NCBI RefSeq assembly: GCF_000761245.1 | Contig: NZ_AWOR01000049.1 | Span: forward strand, 1 to 64,000 | Reading direction: 5' to 3' | Source of the DNA: Comamonas testosteroni | GTDB lineage: Bacteria; Pseudomonadota; Gammaproteobacteria; Burkholderiales; Burkholderiaceae_C | Length of the DNA stretch: 64,000 nt | Shown: positions 37,538 through 46,671 of the stretch, piece by piece | Layout of the letters: every line of letters starts with the position of its first letter | Position numbering within the stretch: position 1 is the stretch's first letter | Notes under the pieces: model-generated | What the model saw: the letters and a program-made list of their open reading frames with translations, nothing else | What the model was told of the DNA's origin: nothing | The model's database searches: none | Translations under genes and position numbers: made by a program

Positions 37538-38817
37538 GATTGACCGACCAAGAGAAGGCCATGTACGACGGCCATGAAGGCGCAGCAGTGCAGCGCGCCA
37601 TGGACTTGCTGGTGCGCTACGGTGAAGCACTGGGCGCGGAGCGCCTAGTGGATACACGCAATGTCTGTGGCACCGTCAGTGCCTCCACGCCTTTTATGAG
37701 GGACTATGCGCGGCAAAAAGGCGGGATGGATGCGGTGTTTTCCGAGTTCAACCTCGACAGCGACGACGTGGTCAGCATTCCGCCCGTCAAGGCCTTCACT
37801 AGCCATCTGCAACTGGGCTTCGATCCGCAACAGCCACAGCGCATGGGACTGAGCGAGGAAATCGTCCACTTCTACAAGCAGGGGGAGCGCTATACGGCAG
37901 AGCACGGCATACAACTGCTCAACACTTGCACGCCCTACCAGGTCGGCAACATTCCCACGCGCGGTGAGCACTGTGCCTGGATGGAGTCCTCGGCGGTCGT
38001 CTATTGCAACTCGGTGTTGGGCGCGCGCACGAACACTGAAGGGCGTGAAAGCACTGGAGCTGCTTCGCTGACCGGAAAAATCCCTTACTGGGGCTTTCAT
38101 CTTGACCAGCATCGATTGGCCACCCACCACATCCAGCTTGAGGTGCCCGTGGAAACCACTGCCGACTGGGGCTTGCTGGGCTATCACATCGGCGAGTTGG
38201 TGCAGGAAAGCGTTCCCGTGGTCAGCGGCCTGAGGTCAACGCCCGACCTGGCCCGGCTCAAGCATTTCGGTGCTGCCGCAGCTTCTTCGGGAGGCGTGGA
38301 GATGTATCACCTGGTGGGCACGACGCCTGAGGCCAATACGCTGGAGCAGGCTCTGGGAGGCAGGTCGGCGCGACATGTGATGCGCTATGGCGAGGCAGAA
38401 CGCCGCCAGGCCTATGAAAAACTCAATCACACGGCCCGCGACAGCCATGTGGACTATGTGATGCTGGGATGTCCCCACTACACGATAGAGCAGATCTGGG
38501 AAGCCGCCATGCTACTGAAAGGGCGCAAGGTGCATGAAAACAGCGCATTGTGGATCTTCACGCCGAGGGCCATCAAGGCGCTGGCCGACCAAAATGGCTA
38601 CACCCGCATCATCGAGGAGGCGGGCGGCGTGCTCATGTCCGACAGTTGCTCAGCCATGAGCCGGGCCACGCCTCAAGGCACCAAGGTCGTGGCGCTGGAC
38701 TCGGCCAAGCAGGCGCATTACCTGCCTGCCATCCTGGGCGTGCAAGCATGGTTTGGAACAACGGCCGAATGCATCGATGCCGCATGCACGGGCCAGTGGA
38801 AGGGGGCTTACGCATGA
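37534..38817 (+). CDS. Aconitase X catalytic (large) subunit
   Basis: 427 aa. Aconitase X (former DUF521) large subunit: MRLTDQEKAMYDGHEGAAVQRAMDLLVRYGEALGAERLVD, TCTPYQVGNIPTRGEHCAWMESSAVVYCNSVLGARTN, VMLGCPHYTIEQIWEAA, and VLMSDSCSAMSR. Known members include cis-3-hydroxy-L-proline dehydratase and archaeal phosphomevalonate dehydratase; Cys residues in TCTPY, YCNS and GCPH would hold an Fe-S or metal centre. It overlaps both the IclR gene and the small-subunit gene by 4 bases. The substrate here is unknown, but no proline-reductase partner is present, so hydroxyproline is not favoured. Confidence 0.9.
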   Translation: MRLTDQEKAMYDGHEGAAVQRAMDLLVRYGEALGAERLVDTRNVCGTVSASTPFMRDYARQKGGMDAVFSEFNLDSDDVVSIPPVKAFTSHLQLGFDPQQPQRMGLSEEIVHFYKQGERYTAEHGIQLLNTCTPYQVGNIPTRGEHCAWMESSAVVYCNSVLGARTNTEGRESTGAASLTGKIPYWGFHLDQHRLATHHIQLEVPVETTADWGLLGYHIGELVQESVPVVSGLRSTPDLARLKHFGAAAASSGGVEMYHLVGTTPEANTLEQALGGRSARHVMRYGEAERRQAYEKLNHTARDSHVDYVMLGCPHYTIEQIWEAAMLLKGRKVHENSALWIFTPRAIKALADQNGYTRIIEEAGGVLMSDSCSAMSRATPQGTKVVALDSAKQAHYLPAILGVQAWFGTTAECIDAACTGQWKGAYA

Positions 38818-39269
38818 CGACGGTGGACACCATGGATCAACAGGTCCTACGCGGGCGCAAGGTGGTGGGCGGCTGCGTGGAAGGCGAGGTGCTGTGCACC
38901 GAGGCCCATATCTCAGGTTGGGGCGGCATCGATTCACGCACCGGCACCATCGTGGAAACCCGCCACCCGCTGAGGGGGCAGAGCTTTGCGGGCAAGGTGT
39001 TGGTGTTTCCCGGCGCCAAGGGCTCTTCGGGCTGGTCGAATGCCTTTCACCTGACGCGCTCCATGGGCGTGGCTCCGGCCGCCATGCTGTTCACGGAGAT
39101 GAGCACCAAGATCGCTCTAGGGGCGGTGGTCACACGGGCGCCGGCAATGACCGACTTCGATGCCGATCCGCTGGCGGTGCTGCGCACTGGTGACTGGGTT
39201 CGCGTGGATGCGGACAAGGGCATCGTGCAGTTGCTCAGGCGAGCGCAAGAGCAGCCGACAGTCCCGTAG
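38814..39269 (+). CDS. Aconitase X swivel (small) subunit, DUF126
   Basis: 151 aa. DUF126/aconitase X swivel domain: VVGGCVEGEVLCTEAHISGWGGIDSRTGTIVETRHPLRGQSFAGKVLVFPGAKGSSGWSNAFHLTRSMGVAPAAML. The GSS of PGAKGSSGWS is the conserved Ser region at the active site. ATG 38814 overlaps the large-subunit stop. Separate subunits correspond to the two-polypeptide form of the enzyme; fused forms also exist. Confidence 0.9.
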   Translation: MTTVDTMDQQVLRGRKVVGGCVEGEVLCTEAHISGWGGIDSRTGTIVETRHPLRGQSFAGKVLVFPGAKGSSGWSNAFHLTRSMGVAPAAMLFTEMSTKIALGAVVTRAPAMTDFDADPLAVLRTGDWVRVDADKGIVQLLRRAQEQPTVP

Positions 39270-39455
39270 CCACCAGGCCCGACACTGGGCCGCAGACGAC
39301 CGGGGCGAGCGGGCAAGACAGTCATTAGGCTGTACCGGCCAGGCCCCGATTCCAATCCATCACAGATGAATGCGTGCCACGACACGCAGGGATGATGCAT
39401 GCCGCTCGATCTTGACGAGCCATGCCGCCCCTAGAACAAAGACAAGGAGACAAAA

Positions 39456-40442
39456 ATGACACGCTGGAACAGACGCGCTTTTTCCCTGACCGCCCTGACC
39501 ATGGCTTTAGGCTGTGGCAGCCTGGCCGCAGCCCCTGCCTTCCCTGAAGCTCAGCGCCCTATAAGGGTAGTTGTGCCTTTCTCTCCAGGCGGCGGCGTTG
39601 ATGGCCAGGCCCGAGTGGTGGCCCAGAAGTTGGGAGAGATCCTCGGTACCACCGTGGTTGTCGACAACCGCCCAGGTGCCGGAACGCTGGTGGCCGCACA
39701 GGAGGTGATCAAGGCCGCTCCCAACGGCTACACCCTGTTCTACGCAGCCTCATCCACGTTCGCGCAGAACCCGCACACCATGAAGGCTGCCACCTACGAT
39801 CCGCAGAAGGACTTCACGCCGCTGTCGCTGGGCGGAGCGGGGCCGCTGGTGCTGGTGGTCAACGCGACTCTGCCCGTGCACAGCGTCAAGGAGCTGGTGC
39901 GCTACGCCAAGAGCCAGCCGGGCGGAATCAGCTATGCGTCATTCGGAACGGGCACTTCTGCCCATGTGTTTGGTCAGGTGTTCGCCCAGCAGCAGGGCCT
40001 GGACCTTGTGCACATTCCTTACCGCGGCGGTGCGGACATGGCGGCAGATCTCATGACCGGCCGTGTGCAGATGGCCTTCGATGCGGCTCCAGCGGCATTG
40101 CAGAACGCGGCCACCGGCAAGGTGCGCATCATTGGCGTGGCGGCGCCGCAGCGCACGGCGCTGCTCCCTGGCGTGCCAACCCTGGCCGAACAAGGCCTCA
40201 AGAACATGGATCTGACCAGCTGGCTCGGTTGGTTCGGCCCCGCCAAGCTGCCTCCTGAAATTGTCAAGGCTTTGAATTCCGCACTCGTCAAGGCCATTGC
40301 CGACGGCAAGGTGCAGGAGTTCTACCGTAACGGAGCCTACACCGCAGAAAGCTCTACACCTGAGCATCTTGCTTCCATGGTACGCGACAGCTATGAGCGC
40401 TGGGGCAGTCTCGTCAAGCAAGCCGGTATTCCCAAGCAGTAG
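39456..40442 (+). CDS. Bug/TctC-family substrate-binding protein
   Basis: 328 aa. Signal peptide MTRWNRRAFSLTALTMALGCGSLAAAPA, then RPIRVVVPFSPGGGVDGQARVVAQKL, VVDNRPGAGTLVAAQEVIKAAPNGYTLFYAASSTF, HIPYRGGADMAADLMTGRVQMAFDAAPA. AAGGAGACAAAA precedes ATG 39456. Note GGGVD in place of the usual GGxxD spacing at the carboxylate loop. It lies 187 bp behind the aconitase X small subunit and before a porin, suggesting a substrate uptake route. Confidence 0.93.
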   Translation: MTRWNRRAFSLTALTMALGCGSLAAAPAFPEAQRPIRVVVPFSPGGGVDGQARVVAQKLGEILGTTVVVDNRPGAGTLVAAQEVIKAAPNGYTLFYAASSTFAQNPHTMKAATYDPQKDFTPLSLGGAGPLVLVVNATLPVHSVKELVRYAKSQPGGISYASFGTGTSAHVFGQVFAQQQGLDLVHIPYRGGADMAADLMTGRVQMAFDAAPAALQNAATGKVRIIGVAAPQRTALLPGVPTLAEQGLKNMDLTSWLGWFGPAKLPPEIVKALNSALVKAIADGKVQEFYRNGAYTAESSTPEHLASMVRDSYERWGSLVKQAGIPKQ

Positions 40443-40687
40443 GTTTCCCCCCTGAGCCCCAAGCTCTGCTCAGGGCGCAATCTCTCTATTTCAAGCCATG
40501 CACTACTCAGGCCCGCCTCAGGCAGCGGGTCGGGCTGCCGCATGGCCTGGTGTGCCGTGAGGGTAGGGGCATTGCAAGCGTATCAGGACCGTTGCCAGGC
40601 CCTTGCCGGCTTTCAGCGGGACTGCAACAGCCACACCCGTGGCACATCCAGCCATCACGGCGGATTTTTGGAACCTGGAGGAGACAT

Positions 40688-41827
40688 ATGAAGAACGGAT
40701 CATGGAAATGGGCGTGTGCGCTGGCCTGCGCCGGTGCACTGCCGCAACTGGCTGAGGCACAAAGCAGCAGCGTCACACTGTATGGCATCATGGATGTCGG
40801 GCTGCAGCGCACCAGTGCAGGCGGCGTAGGCAGCGTGACTGGTGTCTCCAACGGCGGCTACGCCACGAGCCGCCTGGGCTTTCGAGGGCGCGAGGACCTG
40901 GGCAGCGGCTGGAGTGCGGGCTTTGTGCTCGAAGGCAGCCTCAACCCTGATACTGGCACGGGCCGCGCCAGCAATACCAACAACCAAGCCAGCGGCGCTC
41001 AGTCGACCACCAGCCTGACCTTCGACCGCCAGTCCTATGTGAGCCTTGCCGGTCCCATGGGCGAAGTGAGACTCGGGCATGACTTCGCGCCTACGCACTG
41101 GAACAATATCTATTTCGACCCCTTCAACCAGAATGGAGTGGCCAGAGCCGGCAATCTGACTTTCGCGGCGGTGGGCAGCGGATCGCTCTACACCACCACC
41201 GTGGTGAGCAATGCCGTCAGCTACTGGCTACCCAAGGATCTGGGCGGTTGGTACGGCATGGCCATGGTGGGTTTTGGTGAGAACGGCTCCGGTTCGCCAC
41301 AGAAGAACGACGGCAACTTTGCTGGCGGCCGCCTGGGATATGCCCAGGGCGCGCTAGATGTGGCCGCAGGCATCAGCCGCACCCGCTACGCGCGTACTGC
41401 AACTATCGGTGACTACACCCATGCCAATATTGGTGCCAGCTACAACCTCGGCGTTGCCAAGTTGTTCGCCCTATACAACCAAGTGGACGTGGATTTGTCA
41501 GGCGGCAAGGTTCGAAAGCGCAGCTATGAGTTGGGCGCGCACATCCCCGTTTCCACGCAGGGCAAGGTGCGCCTGAGCTATGCCATGCTGAATGACGGCA
41601 GCTCTGGCGGCTTGCTCAATACGGATGGTTCGGCCCGCAGCGCCAACGATGCTCGTCAAGTTGGTATCGGTTACGTGCACGATCTGTCCAAGCGCACGGC
41701 GCTGTATGGCACCTATGCTCATATCCGCAACCGCGGGCAGGCAAGCTATGCCGTCAGCGGCGGTCGTTCGCCGTTGGCCGGCCGCAACTCCTCAGGCCTT
41801 GAAATAGGCCTGCGCCACATGTTCTAA
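40688..41827 (+). CDS. Gram-negative porin (Porin_4 type)
   Basis: 379 aa. Signal peptide MKNGSWKWACALACAGALPQLAEA, then SSVTLYGIMDVGLQRT, the standard start of betaproteobacterial trimeric porins, and a barrel of about 16 strands ending with ...SGLEIGLRHMF (terminal Phe). The loop containing VRLGHDFAPTHWNN is likely the L3-type constriction region. GGAGGAGACAT precedes ATG 40688, so a long upstream frame is rejected. Placed between two Bug genes it is likely a dedicated outer-membrane pore for the island's substrate. Confidence 0.93.
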   Translation: MKNGSWKWACALACAGALPQLAEAQSSSVTLYGIMDVGLQRTSAGGVGSVTGVSNGGYATSRLGFRGREDLGSGWSAGFVLEGSLNPDTGTGRASNTNNQASGAQSTTSLTFDRQSYVSLAGPMGEVRLGHDFAPTHWNNIYFDPFNQNGVARAGNLTFAAVGSGSLYTTTVVSNAVSYWLPKDLGGWYGMAMVGFGENGSGSPQKNDGNFAGGRLGYAQGALDVAAGISRTRYARTATIGDYTHANIGASYNLGVAKLFALYNQVDVDLSGGKVRKRSYELGAHIPVSTQGKVRLSYAMLNDGSSGGLLNTDGSARSANDARQVGIGYVHDLSKRTALYGTYAHIRNRGQASYAVSGGRSPLAGRNSSGLEIGLRHMF

Positions 41828-41846
41828 CCACAAACTCCATCCGTAA

Positions 41847-41870
41847 GGGCGTCGCATGAATGCGACGCCC
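41847..41870. terminator. Perfect hairpin between porin and Bug genes
   Basis: GGGCGTCGCAT (41847-41857) / ATGCGACGCCC (41860-41870), 11-bp stem with a 2-base loop, 20 bp after the porin stop. No T-run follows, so it may be an mRNA-stability or attenuation element rather than a strict terminator. Confidence 0.5.
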
Positions 41871-41924
41871 AAGCGGAGGCGGCGGTGCCGGCTTCCGCTA
41901 ATGGATTCATACAGGGTCAACATC

Positions 41925-42905
41925 ATGACAATGCCACGTCGTCACTTGCTAGCGGCCATGGGCAGCGCGCTTGCTGCGTTTGCCGCGCCTTCCGCAGTAC
42001 AAGCCGCTACCGCGTTTCCCAGCAAACCTATCACACTCATCGTACCGAATGCACCGGGTGGTGCCGTGGATCTGCTGGCGCGCTTGCTGGAGAAGCCTCT
42101 GCAACAAGCGTTGGGGCAGCCCATTCTGGTGGTTTACAAGCCCGGAGCCGGAACGGTGATGGGCACGGACTTCGTCGCCAAGTCGGCGCCCGATGGACAT
42201 ACGCTGGGAATGGTGGTCACTTCGCATGTCATCAATCCCGGACTACGTCCACAGATGCCGTTCGATACCACGCGGGACCTCACTGGTGTGAGCCTGCTGG
42301 CGACGTCTCCAATTGCGATTTCGGCCAGGGCTGACCTGCCGGTCGCAAATCTCAAGCAGCTGATCGACTATGCGCGCCAGCAGCCGGGCAAACTCAGCTA
42401 CGCTTCGCCGGGCGCCGGCAGTTCCATGCACCTGGCGGCCGAGCTGCTCAAGCTCACGGCAGGGATCGACATGCTGCACACGCCCTACAAGGGAAATGGA
42501 GGGGCCTATCAGGACGTGTTTGGCGGGCGTGTGGACCTGATATTCGACCCCTTGTTCTCGTCACTGCCCCACATCCGGTCGGGACGCATGAAGGCCATCG
42601 CAGTCATCGGTCCTGGGCGCTCACCGATTGCCCCCGACCTGGCTGCCGCCAACGAAACCCTGGCCGGCTTTTCGGTGGAAAGCCTGTTTGGCCTGGTTGC
42701 TCCTGCCGCCACGCCGGCACCCGTGGTGGACAGGGTCAGTTCCGAGATTGCCCGCATTCTTGCCACACCCGAGATGAAGCGGCGCATGGCTGAGGCCGGT
42801 CTGACTCCGGTGGGCTCAACGTCCAGGGAGTTCAATGACCTGATCCGAAAGGAAATGCTCCGCTGGTCACAGGTGATCAAGCAGGCCGGTGTCAAGCTGG
42901 ACTGA
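41925..42905 (+). CDS. Bug/TctC-family substrate-binding protein
   Basis: 326 aa from ATG 41925. Signal peptide MTMPRRHLLAAMGSALAAFAAPSAVQA, then KPITLIVPNAPGGAVDLLARLLEKPL, VVYKPGAGTVMGTDFVAKSAPDGHTL, HTPYKGNGGAYQDVFGGRVDLIFDPLFS. The usual NKPGAGG is YKPGAGT. It is the last gene of the rightward arm and converges with a third Bug gene at 42965. An earlier ATG at 41901 cannot be excluded but lacks a better ribosome-binding site. Confidence 0.9.
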   Translation: MTMPRRHLLAAMGSALAAFAAPSAVQAATAFPSKPITLIVPNAPGGAVDLLARLLEKPLQQALGQPILVVYKPGAGTVMGTDFVAKSAPDGHTLGMVVTSHVINPGLRPQMPFDTTRDLTGVSLLATSPIAISARADLPVANLKQLIDYARQQPGKLSYASPGAGSSMHLAAELLKLTAGIDMLHTPYKGNGGAYQDVFGGRVDLIFDPLFSSLPHIRSGRMKAIAVIGPGRSPIAPDLAAANETLAGFSVESLFGLVAPAATPAPVVDRVSSEIARILATPEMKRRMAEAGLTPVGSTSREFNDLIRKEMLRWSQVIKQAGVKLD

Positions 42906-42921
42906 GCGCGTGAAGGGCGGT

Positions 42922-42950
42922 CCGCGAGACGGCAATCTGGCCGTCCGCGG
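42922..42950. terminator. Bidirectional hairpin between convergent Bug genes
   Basis: CCGCGAGACGG (42922-42932) pairs with CCGTCCGCGG (42941-42950) with one bulge and an 8-base loop, within the 59-bp gap between the two convergent arms of the island. It likely terminates transcription from both sides. Confidence 0.55.
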
Positions 42951-42964
42951 GCCTGCCCAGTACC

Positions 42965-43984
42965 TCACTCGAACTTCACATTGAATTCGCGCACCATTTT
43001 GTCGAAGGTGTCGTACTGGCTGCGGAAAAAGGCCATGAAGCGTTCTGGCGCCATGCCGTAACCGTCAAAGCCTTGCTGGGCAAGCTGTTGCTTGATAGCG
43101 GGCTGCTGCAGCACTTTCTGCAAAGCCTGTGACAGACTGTCGGTGACGGCAGTCGGCATGCGGGCCGGGCCGAAGAAGCCCGCCCAGGGAAGAATGGTCA
43201 GCGCTCCGAGCCCGGCCTCGCGCGCAGTGGGAACCTCCGGCAGCAGCACGCTGCGCTCGTTCTGCAGGGTCAGCAGCGCGCGGGCGCGTCCATCCTTGAC
43301 AAAGCCTGGGGCCGTGGTGCCGGTGGTGAACAGCATTTGTATCTGTCCCCCCACCAGATCGGTCATGGCGGGAACATCGCCCTTGTAGCGCACATTGGTC
43401 ACTTGGCGCTCTTTGCCCAGCAACTGGAGCATGGCCAACTCCGATGCACTGTTGCTTGAGGCCGAGTTGTATTGACCCGGCTTGCGGCTTATCTCGGCGA
43501 GGAATTCCTTGATATTGCGGGCCGCAAAGCTGGACGATACCAGCAGGAACATGGAGAACTGCCCGGCCGTGCTGATCGGCGTGAATTGCTTGAATGGATC
43601 ATATGGCGCAGAAGGTCTGAGCAAGGGTACGGACACCATGGCGGTATTGGTGCCCAGCATCAGTGTGTGCCCATCGGCTGGCGCGGCCAGCAATGTCTGC
43701 GCAGCGAGTATGCCTTCGGCGCCAGGCTTGTTGTCTACGATAACCTGCTGGCGTAACTCGGAGGACAGTCCCTGGGCGATGATGCGCGCCAAGGCGTCTG
43801 CTGCGCCACCGGGCGCAAAGCCAACGATCATGCGCAGCGGCCGTGATGGAAACGCTGCGGAGGGTTGGCCCCAGGCCGAACCGCAGGCAGCGACTGTCGC
43901 GCCGCCTAGCCATTGCAGCAGTGTTCGGCGCGGCAGATATGCGCCCGATTCGCGGACGGGATTCAGTTCTGATCTTGTCTCCAT
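42965..43984 (-). CDS. Bug/TctC-family substrate-binding protein
   Basis: 339 aa from ATG 43984 (AAGGAAGGCC upstream). An extended N-terminus METRSELNPVRESGAYLPRRTLLQWLGGATVAACG has an RR followed by a hydrophobic segment (possible Tat signal, RRTLLQW), then RPLRMIVGFAPGGAADALARIIAQGL, VVDNKPGAEGILAAQ, and VRYKGDVPAMTDLVGGQIQMLFTTG. It lies 125 bp downstream of the ilvD-like gene, forming the leftward arm of the island. Confidence 0.92.
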   Translation of the reverse strand: METRSELNPVRESGAYLPRRTLLQWLGGATVAACGSAWGQPSAAFPSRPLRMIVGFAPGGAADALARIIAQGLSSELRQQVIVDNKPGAEGILAAQTLLAAPADGHTLMLGTNTAMVSVPLLRPSAPYDPFKQFTPISTAGQFSMFLLVSSSFAARNIKEFLAEISRKPGQYNSASSNSASELAMLQLLGKERQVTNVRYKGDVPAMTDLVGGQIQMLFTTGTTAPGFVKDGRARALLTLQNERSVLLPEVPTAREAGLGALTILPWAGFFGPARMPTAVTDSLSQALQKVLQQPAIKQQLAQQGFDGYGMAPERFMAFFRSQYDTFDKMVREFNVKFE

Positions 43985-44109
43985 GGCCTTCCTTTTTTTG
44001 TGAGCGGATTCGAGAGAGCGACAGGTGGCAGGCGGTGCTTTCCAAGGTCGCGCCTGCGACCCTGTGAGGCCGGGTCGGAGTCGGAGTTCGCGGCCCCGGC
44101 ACTGACTAA

Positions 44110-45807
44110 CTATTTGTCCTGGGCGGCGAGCACTGCGCCCTGAGTGACCGGCGCCACATTGCTGCGGTAGAGTCTGAGCCAGCCGCTGTCGAACAAGGGC
44201 GCAGCCGGCTGCCAGCGTGCACGGCGGGCGGCCATCTCGGCGTCGTCCACATGCAGGTCGCAGCGCAGGCTGTCCAGGTCCACGGTGATGGTGTCGCCGT
44301 CCTCCACTAGAGCGAGGGGACCTCCGGTTGCAGCTTCGGGGGAAACCTCGGCCACTACCAGACCCTTGCACACCAGGCCGGACAGATGGCCGTCGGTCAG
44401 CAGCGCGACATGCTCTCCCAGTCCCGCTCCATCGATGCCGAAGACCACGCGCGAAGCACCGCCGCCCATGCCCGGCCCGCCCTTGACGCCTGCGCCACGC
44501 ATCACCACCACATGGCCGGCACGTATGCTGCCGTTCTTCAGGGCCGCCACAGCGGCGTCCGAAGTTTCGAAGCAGATGGCCGGGCCGGTGAAGCGACGCG
44601 ACTTGCGTTCGTGAATTCCGGTTTTGACAATGCCTGTGTCCGGGCAGAGGTTGCCGCGCAGCATGGTGATGGCGGGTAGGGTGGCGACAGGGCGGGCCAG
44701 AGGGCGTATGACTTCCTCATCGGCGACTACAACCTCTTGCAAATTGTGCTCAAGCGTGTGGCCGGTTACGGTCAGAGCATCGAGTCGCAGCAGAGGCCGC
44801 AACTGCGCCAACAGGCCACGTGCCGCACCCGCGGCCTCGAATTCCTCAATCAGGCGCTCGCCCACGGGACGAAGAGCTGCCAGCACTGGCACCTGATGCT
44901 GGAAACGCTCGAACATGGCATAGATGTCGACATGGCTCTGCGCTTCGCGAGCCACTGCCTGCAGATGCTTGATGCAATTGACCGAGCCCCCCACGGCCAG
45001 CACGGCCTTGGCGGCATTCTCGAAAGCCTGCTCGGTGAGGATCTCCCGCGGGCGCAGATCATCCCAGACCATTTGCACGATGCGCGTACCTGCGGCGCGG
45101 ACATCGTCCATCATCTTGGCGCTCAGCGCTGCCACTGGAGCGCTGCCGGGCAGGGCCATGCCTAGCGCCTCGCAGACGATGTGCATGGAGTTGGCGGTAC
45201 CCAGGCCGGAGCAGACGCCCGGCGAGCGTATGGCCTCGCGACTCATGCATACCAACTCCTGTACTGGCATGTTTCCTGTGACTGCATGCATCGCGCCGAT
45301 GAATACATCCTCAATGTCGGTATGCCTGCCTTGGTACTCGCCGCTGGCCTGGTAGCCGCAGGGAACCATAAGCGTCGGAATATTGAGCCGCGCGGCCGCC
45401 ATGAGCTGGCCAGGCACCGTCTTGTCACAGGAGGTCAGGCACACCATACCGTCGAGTTGTGCACCTTCAATGGCCACCTCAATGTCATTGGTAACCAGGT
45501 CTCGTGCGGCCAGCATGTAGGCGCCCCGAGCGCCCGCGCCGGTGATGAAGTCGCTGGGTGCTGCCGTGCGTATCTCGAAGGGCACTGCGCCCGCGTCGCG
45601 TATGGCCTGCTTGATGACCGCAGCGACTTGGTCCAGATGGCTGAAGCAGGCAGCGAGCTCCGAGCTGCTGTTGACTATGGCGATTTTCGGCTTCTCGCAA
45701 TCCTCCTCGGGTATCCCTAGAGCACGCCAGTGCGCGTTGCGCACCGACCAAAGATAGGAGCCGCGAGGGAAGTTGCTACGTAGCTGGGTGACTTTGGGAC
45801 GATTCAT
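44110..45807 (-). CDS. IlvD/Edd family dehydratase
   Basis: 565 aa. Dihydroxy-acid / aldonic-acid dehydratase: IVNSSSELAACFSHLDQVAAVIKQAI, EGAQLDGMVCLTSCDKTVPGQLMAAARLNIPTLMVPCG (Fe-S Cys in TSCDK), RSPGVCSGLGTANSMHIVCEALGMALPG (second cluster Cys), GGSVNCIKHLQA, and LLTDGHLSGLVCKGLVVAEVSPEAA. It binds an Fe-S cluster and Mg2+ and dehydrates a 2,3-dihydroxy acid to a 2-oxo acid. It is closer to sugar-acid dehydratases than to biosynthetic IlvD. The palindrome at 45890-45904 lies 83 bp upstream. With aconitase X the island has two different dehydratases. Confidence 0.92.
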   Translation of the reverse strand: MNRPKVTQLRSNFPRGSYLWSVRNAHWRALGIPEEDCEKPKIAIVNSSSELAACFSHLDQVAAVIKQAIRDAGAVPFEIRTAAPSDFITGAGARGAYMLAARDLVTNDIEVAIEGAQLDGMVCLTSCDKTVPGQLMAAARLNIPTLMVPCGYQASGEYQGRHTDIEDVFIGAMHAVTGNMPVQELVCMSREAIRSPGVCSGLGTANSMHIVCEALGMALPGSAPVAALSAKMMDDVRAAGTRIVQMVWDDLRPREILTEQAFENAAKAVLAVGGSVNCIKHLQAVAREAQSHVDIYAMFERFQHQVPVLAALRPVGERLIEEFEAAGAARGLLAQLRPLLRLDALTVTGHTLEHNLQEVVVADEEVIRPLARPVATLPAITMLRGNLCPDTGIVKTGIHERKSRRFTGPAICFETSDAAVAALKNGSIRAGHVVVMRGAGVKGGPGMGGGASRVVFGIDGAGLGEHVALLTDGHLSGLVCKGLVVAEVSPEAATGGPLALVEDGDTITVDLDSLRCDLHVDDAEMAARRARWQPAAPLFDSGWLRLYRSNVAPVTQGAVLAAQDK

Positions 45808-45889
45808 GGAGTCTTTCTGAAATGGGAGTCGGCGCTGTGAGCTGCAGCAAGGCTAGACACAGTTGCATTTGAGCTGCCAATCAAAATTA

Positions 45890-45904
45890 TGAAATTAAAT
45901 TTCA
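45890..45904. promoter_or_regulatory. Second copy of the TGAAATT-N-AATTTCA operator core
   Basis: TGAAATT-A-AATTTCA, perfect 7-bp arms with a 1-base centre, 83 bp before the ilvD-like ATG on the - strand. It equals the core of the 35-bp palindrome at 35045-35079 except for the central base, so the same regulator may bind at both outward ends of the island. Confidence 0.7.
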
Positions 45905-45926
45905 AAAAAACTCACGGTAGTAGCAC

Positions 45927-46448
45927 CTAGATGTGAACCGTCAATACGTTATGTGCAAATTTGAGCCCGGACATCGGAGCGATGTGACTGATACTGCTGC
46001 GCGGCCTGAGCCAGTTGTAGTAGTGCTGCCAGCTCACCAGGGCATGGGGTCGCTCAGCTGAGTTCTGGTATGTCCAGCCATAGGCCCACTCGCGGAGCAC
46101 TGACTGGATGAACCGCTCGGCCCTTGCCGTTGGTCTGGTGAACTTGTGCTGCACGCCCAAGGCTTTGCAGGCAGCAGCAAATTCCTTGGAACGGAAGGCT
46201 GCACCGTTGTTAGTCAGCAGGCGTTTGATGCGAACGCCAAGCCCCGCGCAGTACGCCACCGCGCTTTGCACAAACGTGACGGCTTCGTGCATCTTCTCAT
46301 CGCGATACATGGCGGTGTACAACTGGAAGAGCCAGCTTCTGGGACGTGAGGCAGCCGCTTCCATGAAACACACCCATCGATCCTGCAGGGGCGAGAGCTC
46401 AAAGAGCTTGAACTCCCGGTTGACATACTGCGCCGCGAAGTTCGGCAA
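45927..46448 (-). pseudogene. IS481-family transposase, 3' fragment
   Basis: About 170 codons encode the integrase core C-terminal part: IKRLLTNNGAAFRSKEFAAACKALGVQHKFTRPTARAERFIQSVLREWAYGWTYQNS then HALVSWQHYYNWLRPRSSI and NVLTVHI. The second catalytic Asp appears as Asn-Asn (LTNNG instead of TDNG), and a segment before AERFIQS appears shortened. The N-terminal HTH and first Asp region are missing. It is a truncated, probably dead IS481-type transposase. Confidence 0.85.
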
Positions 46449-46454
46449 CTGCGG

Positions 46455-46640
46455 TTTGAGCAGGATCTCTTGAGCAAGGCCATTGAGCTGCTAAAAAAGG
46501 CCTGTGCGTCAATATGCAACTCCTGTTTAACCGGGAGAAGTCACTGCTGAGTGACGCCATCAAGGCGCACTATGGTACTGCCAGAACTCCTTGCTCAGTT
46601 GGCTCTTGCGCGTAGTTCCTACTTCTACCGTTGAGCTCGC
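46455..46640 (+). pseudogene. IS3-family orfA/orfB junction relic
   Basis: On the + strand EQDLLSKAIELLKKA (end of an OrfA, at CTAAAAAAGG) is followed by LFNREKSLLSDAIKAHYG and, in another frame, LPELLAQLALARSSYFYR, the start of an IS3-type OrfB. The frames are broken. It abuts the IS481 relic, showing nested insertions beside the tph operon. Confidence 0.6.
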
Positions 46641-46671
46641 GCTGCGGTAGCAGCAAGGACATCGTGGAGCA

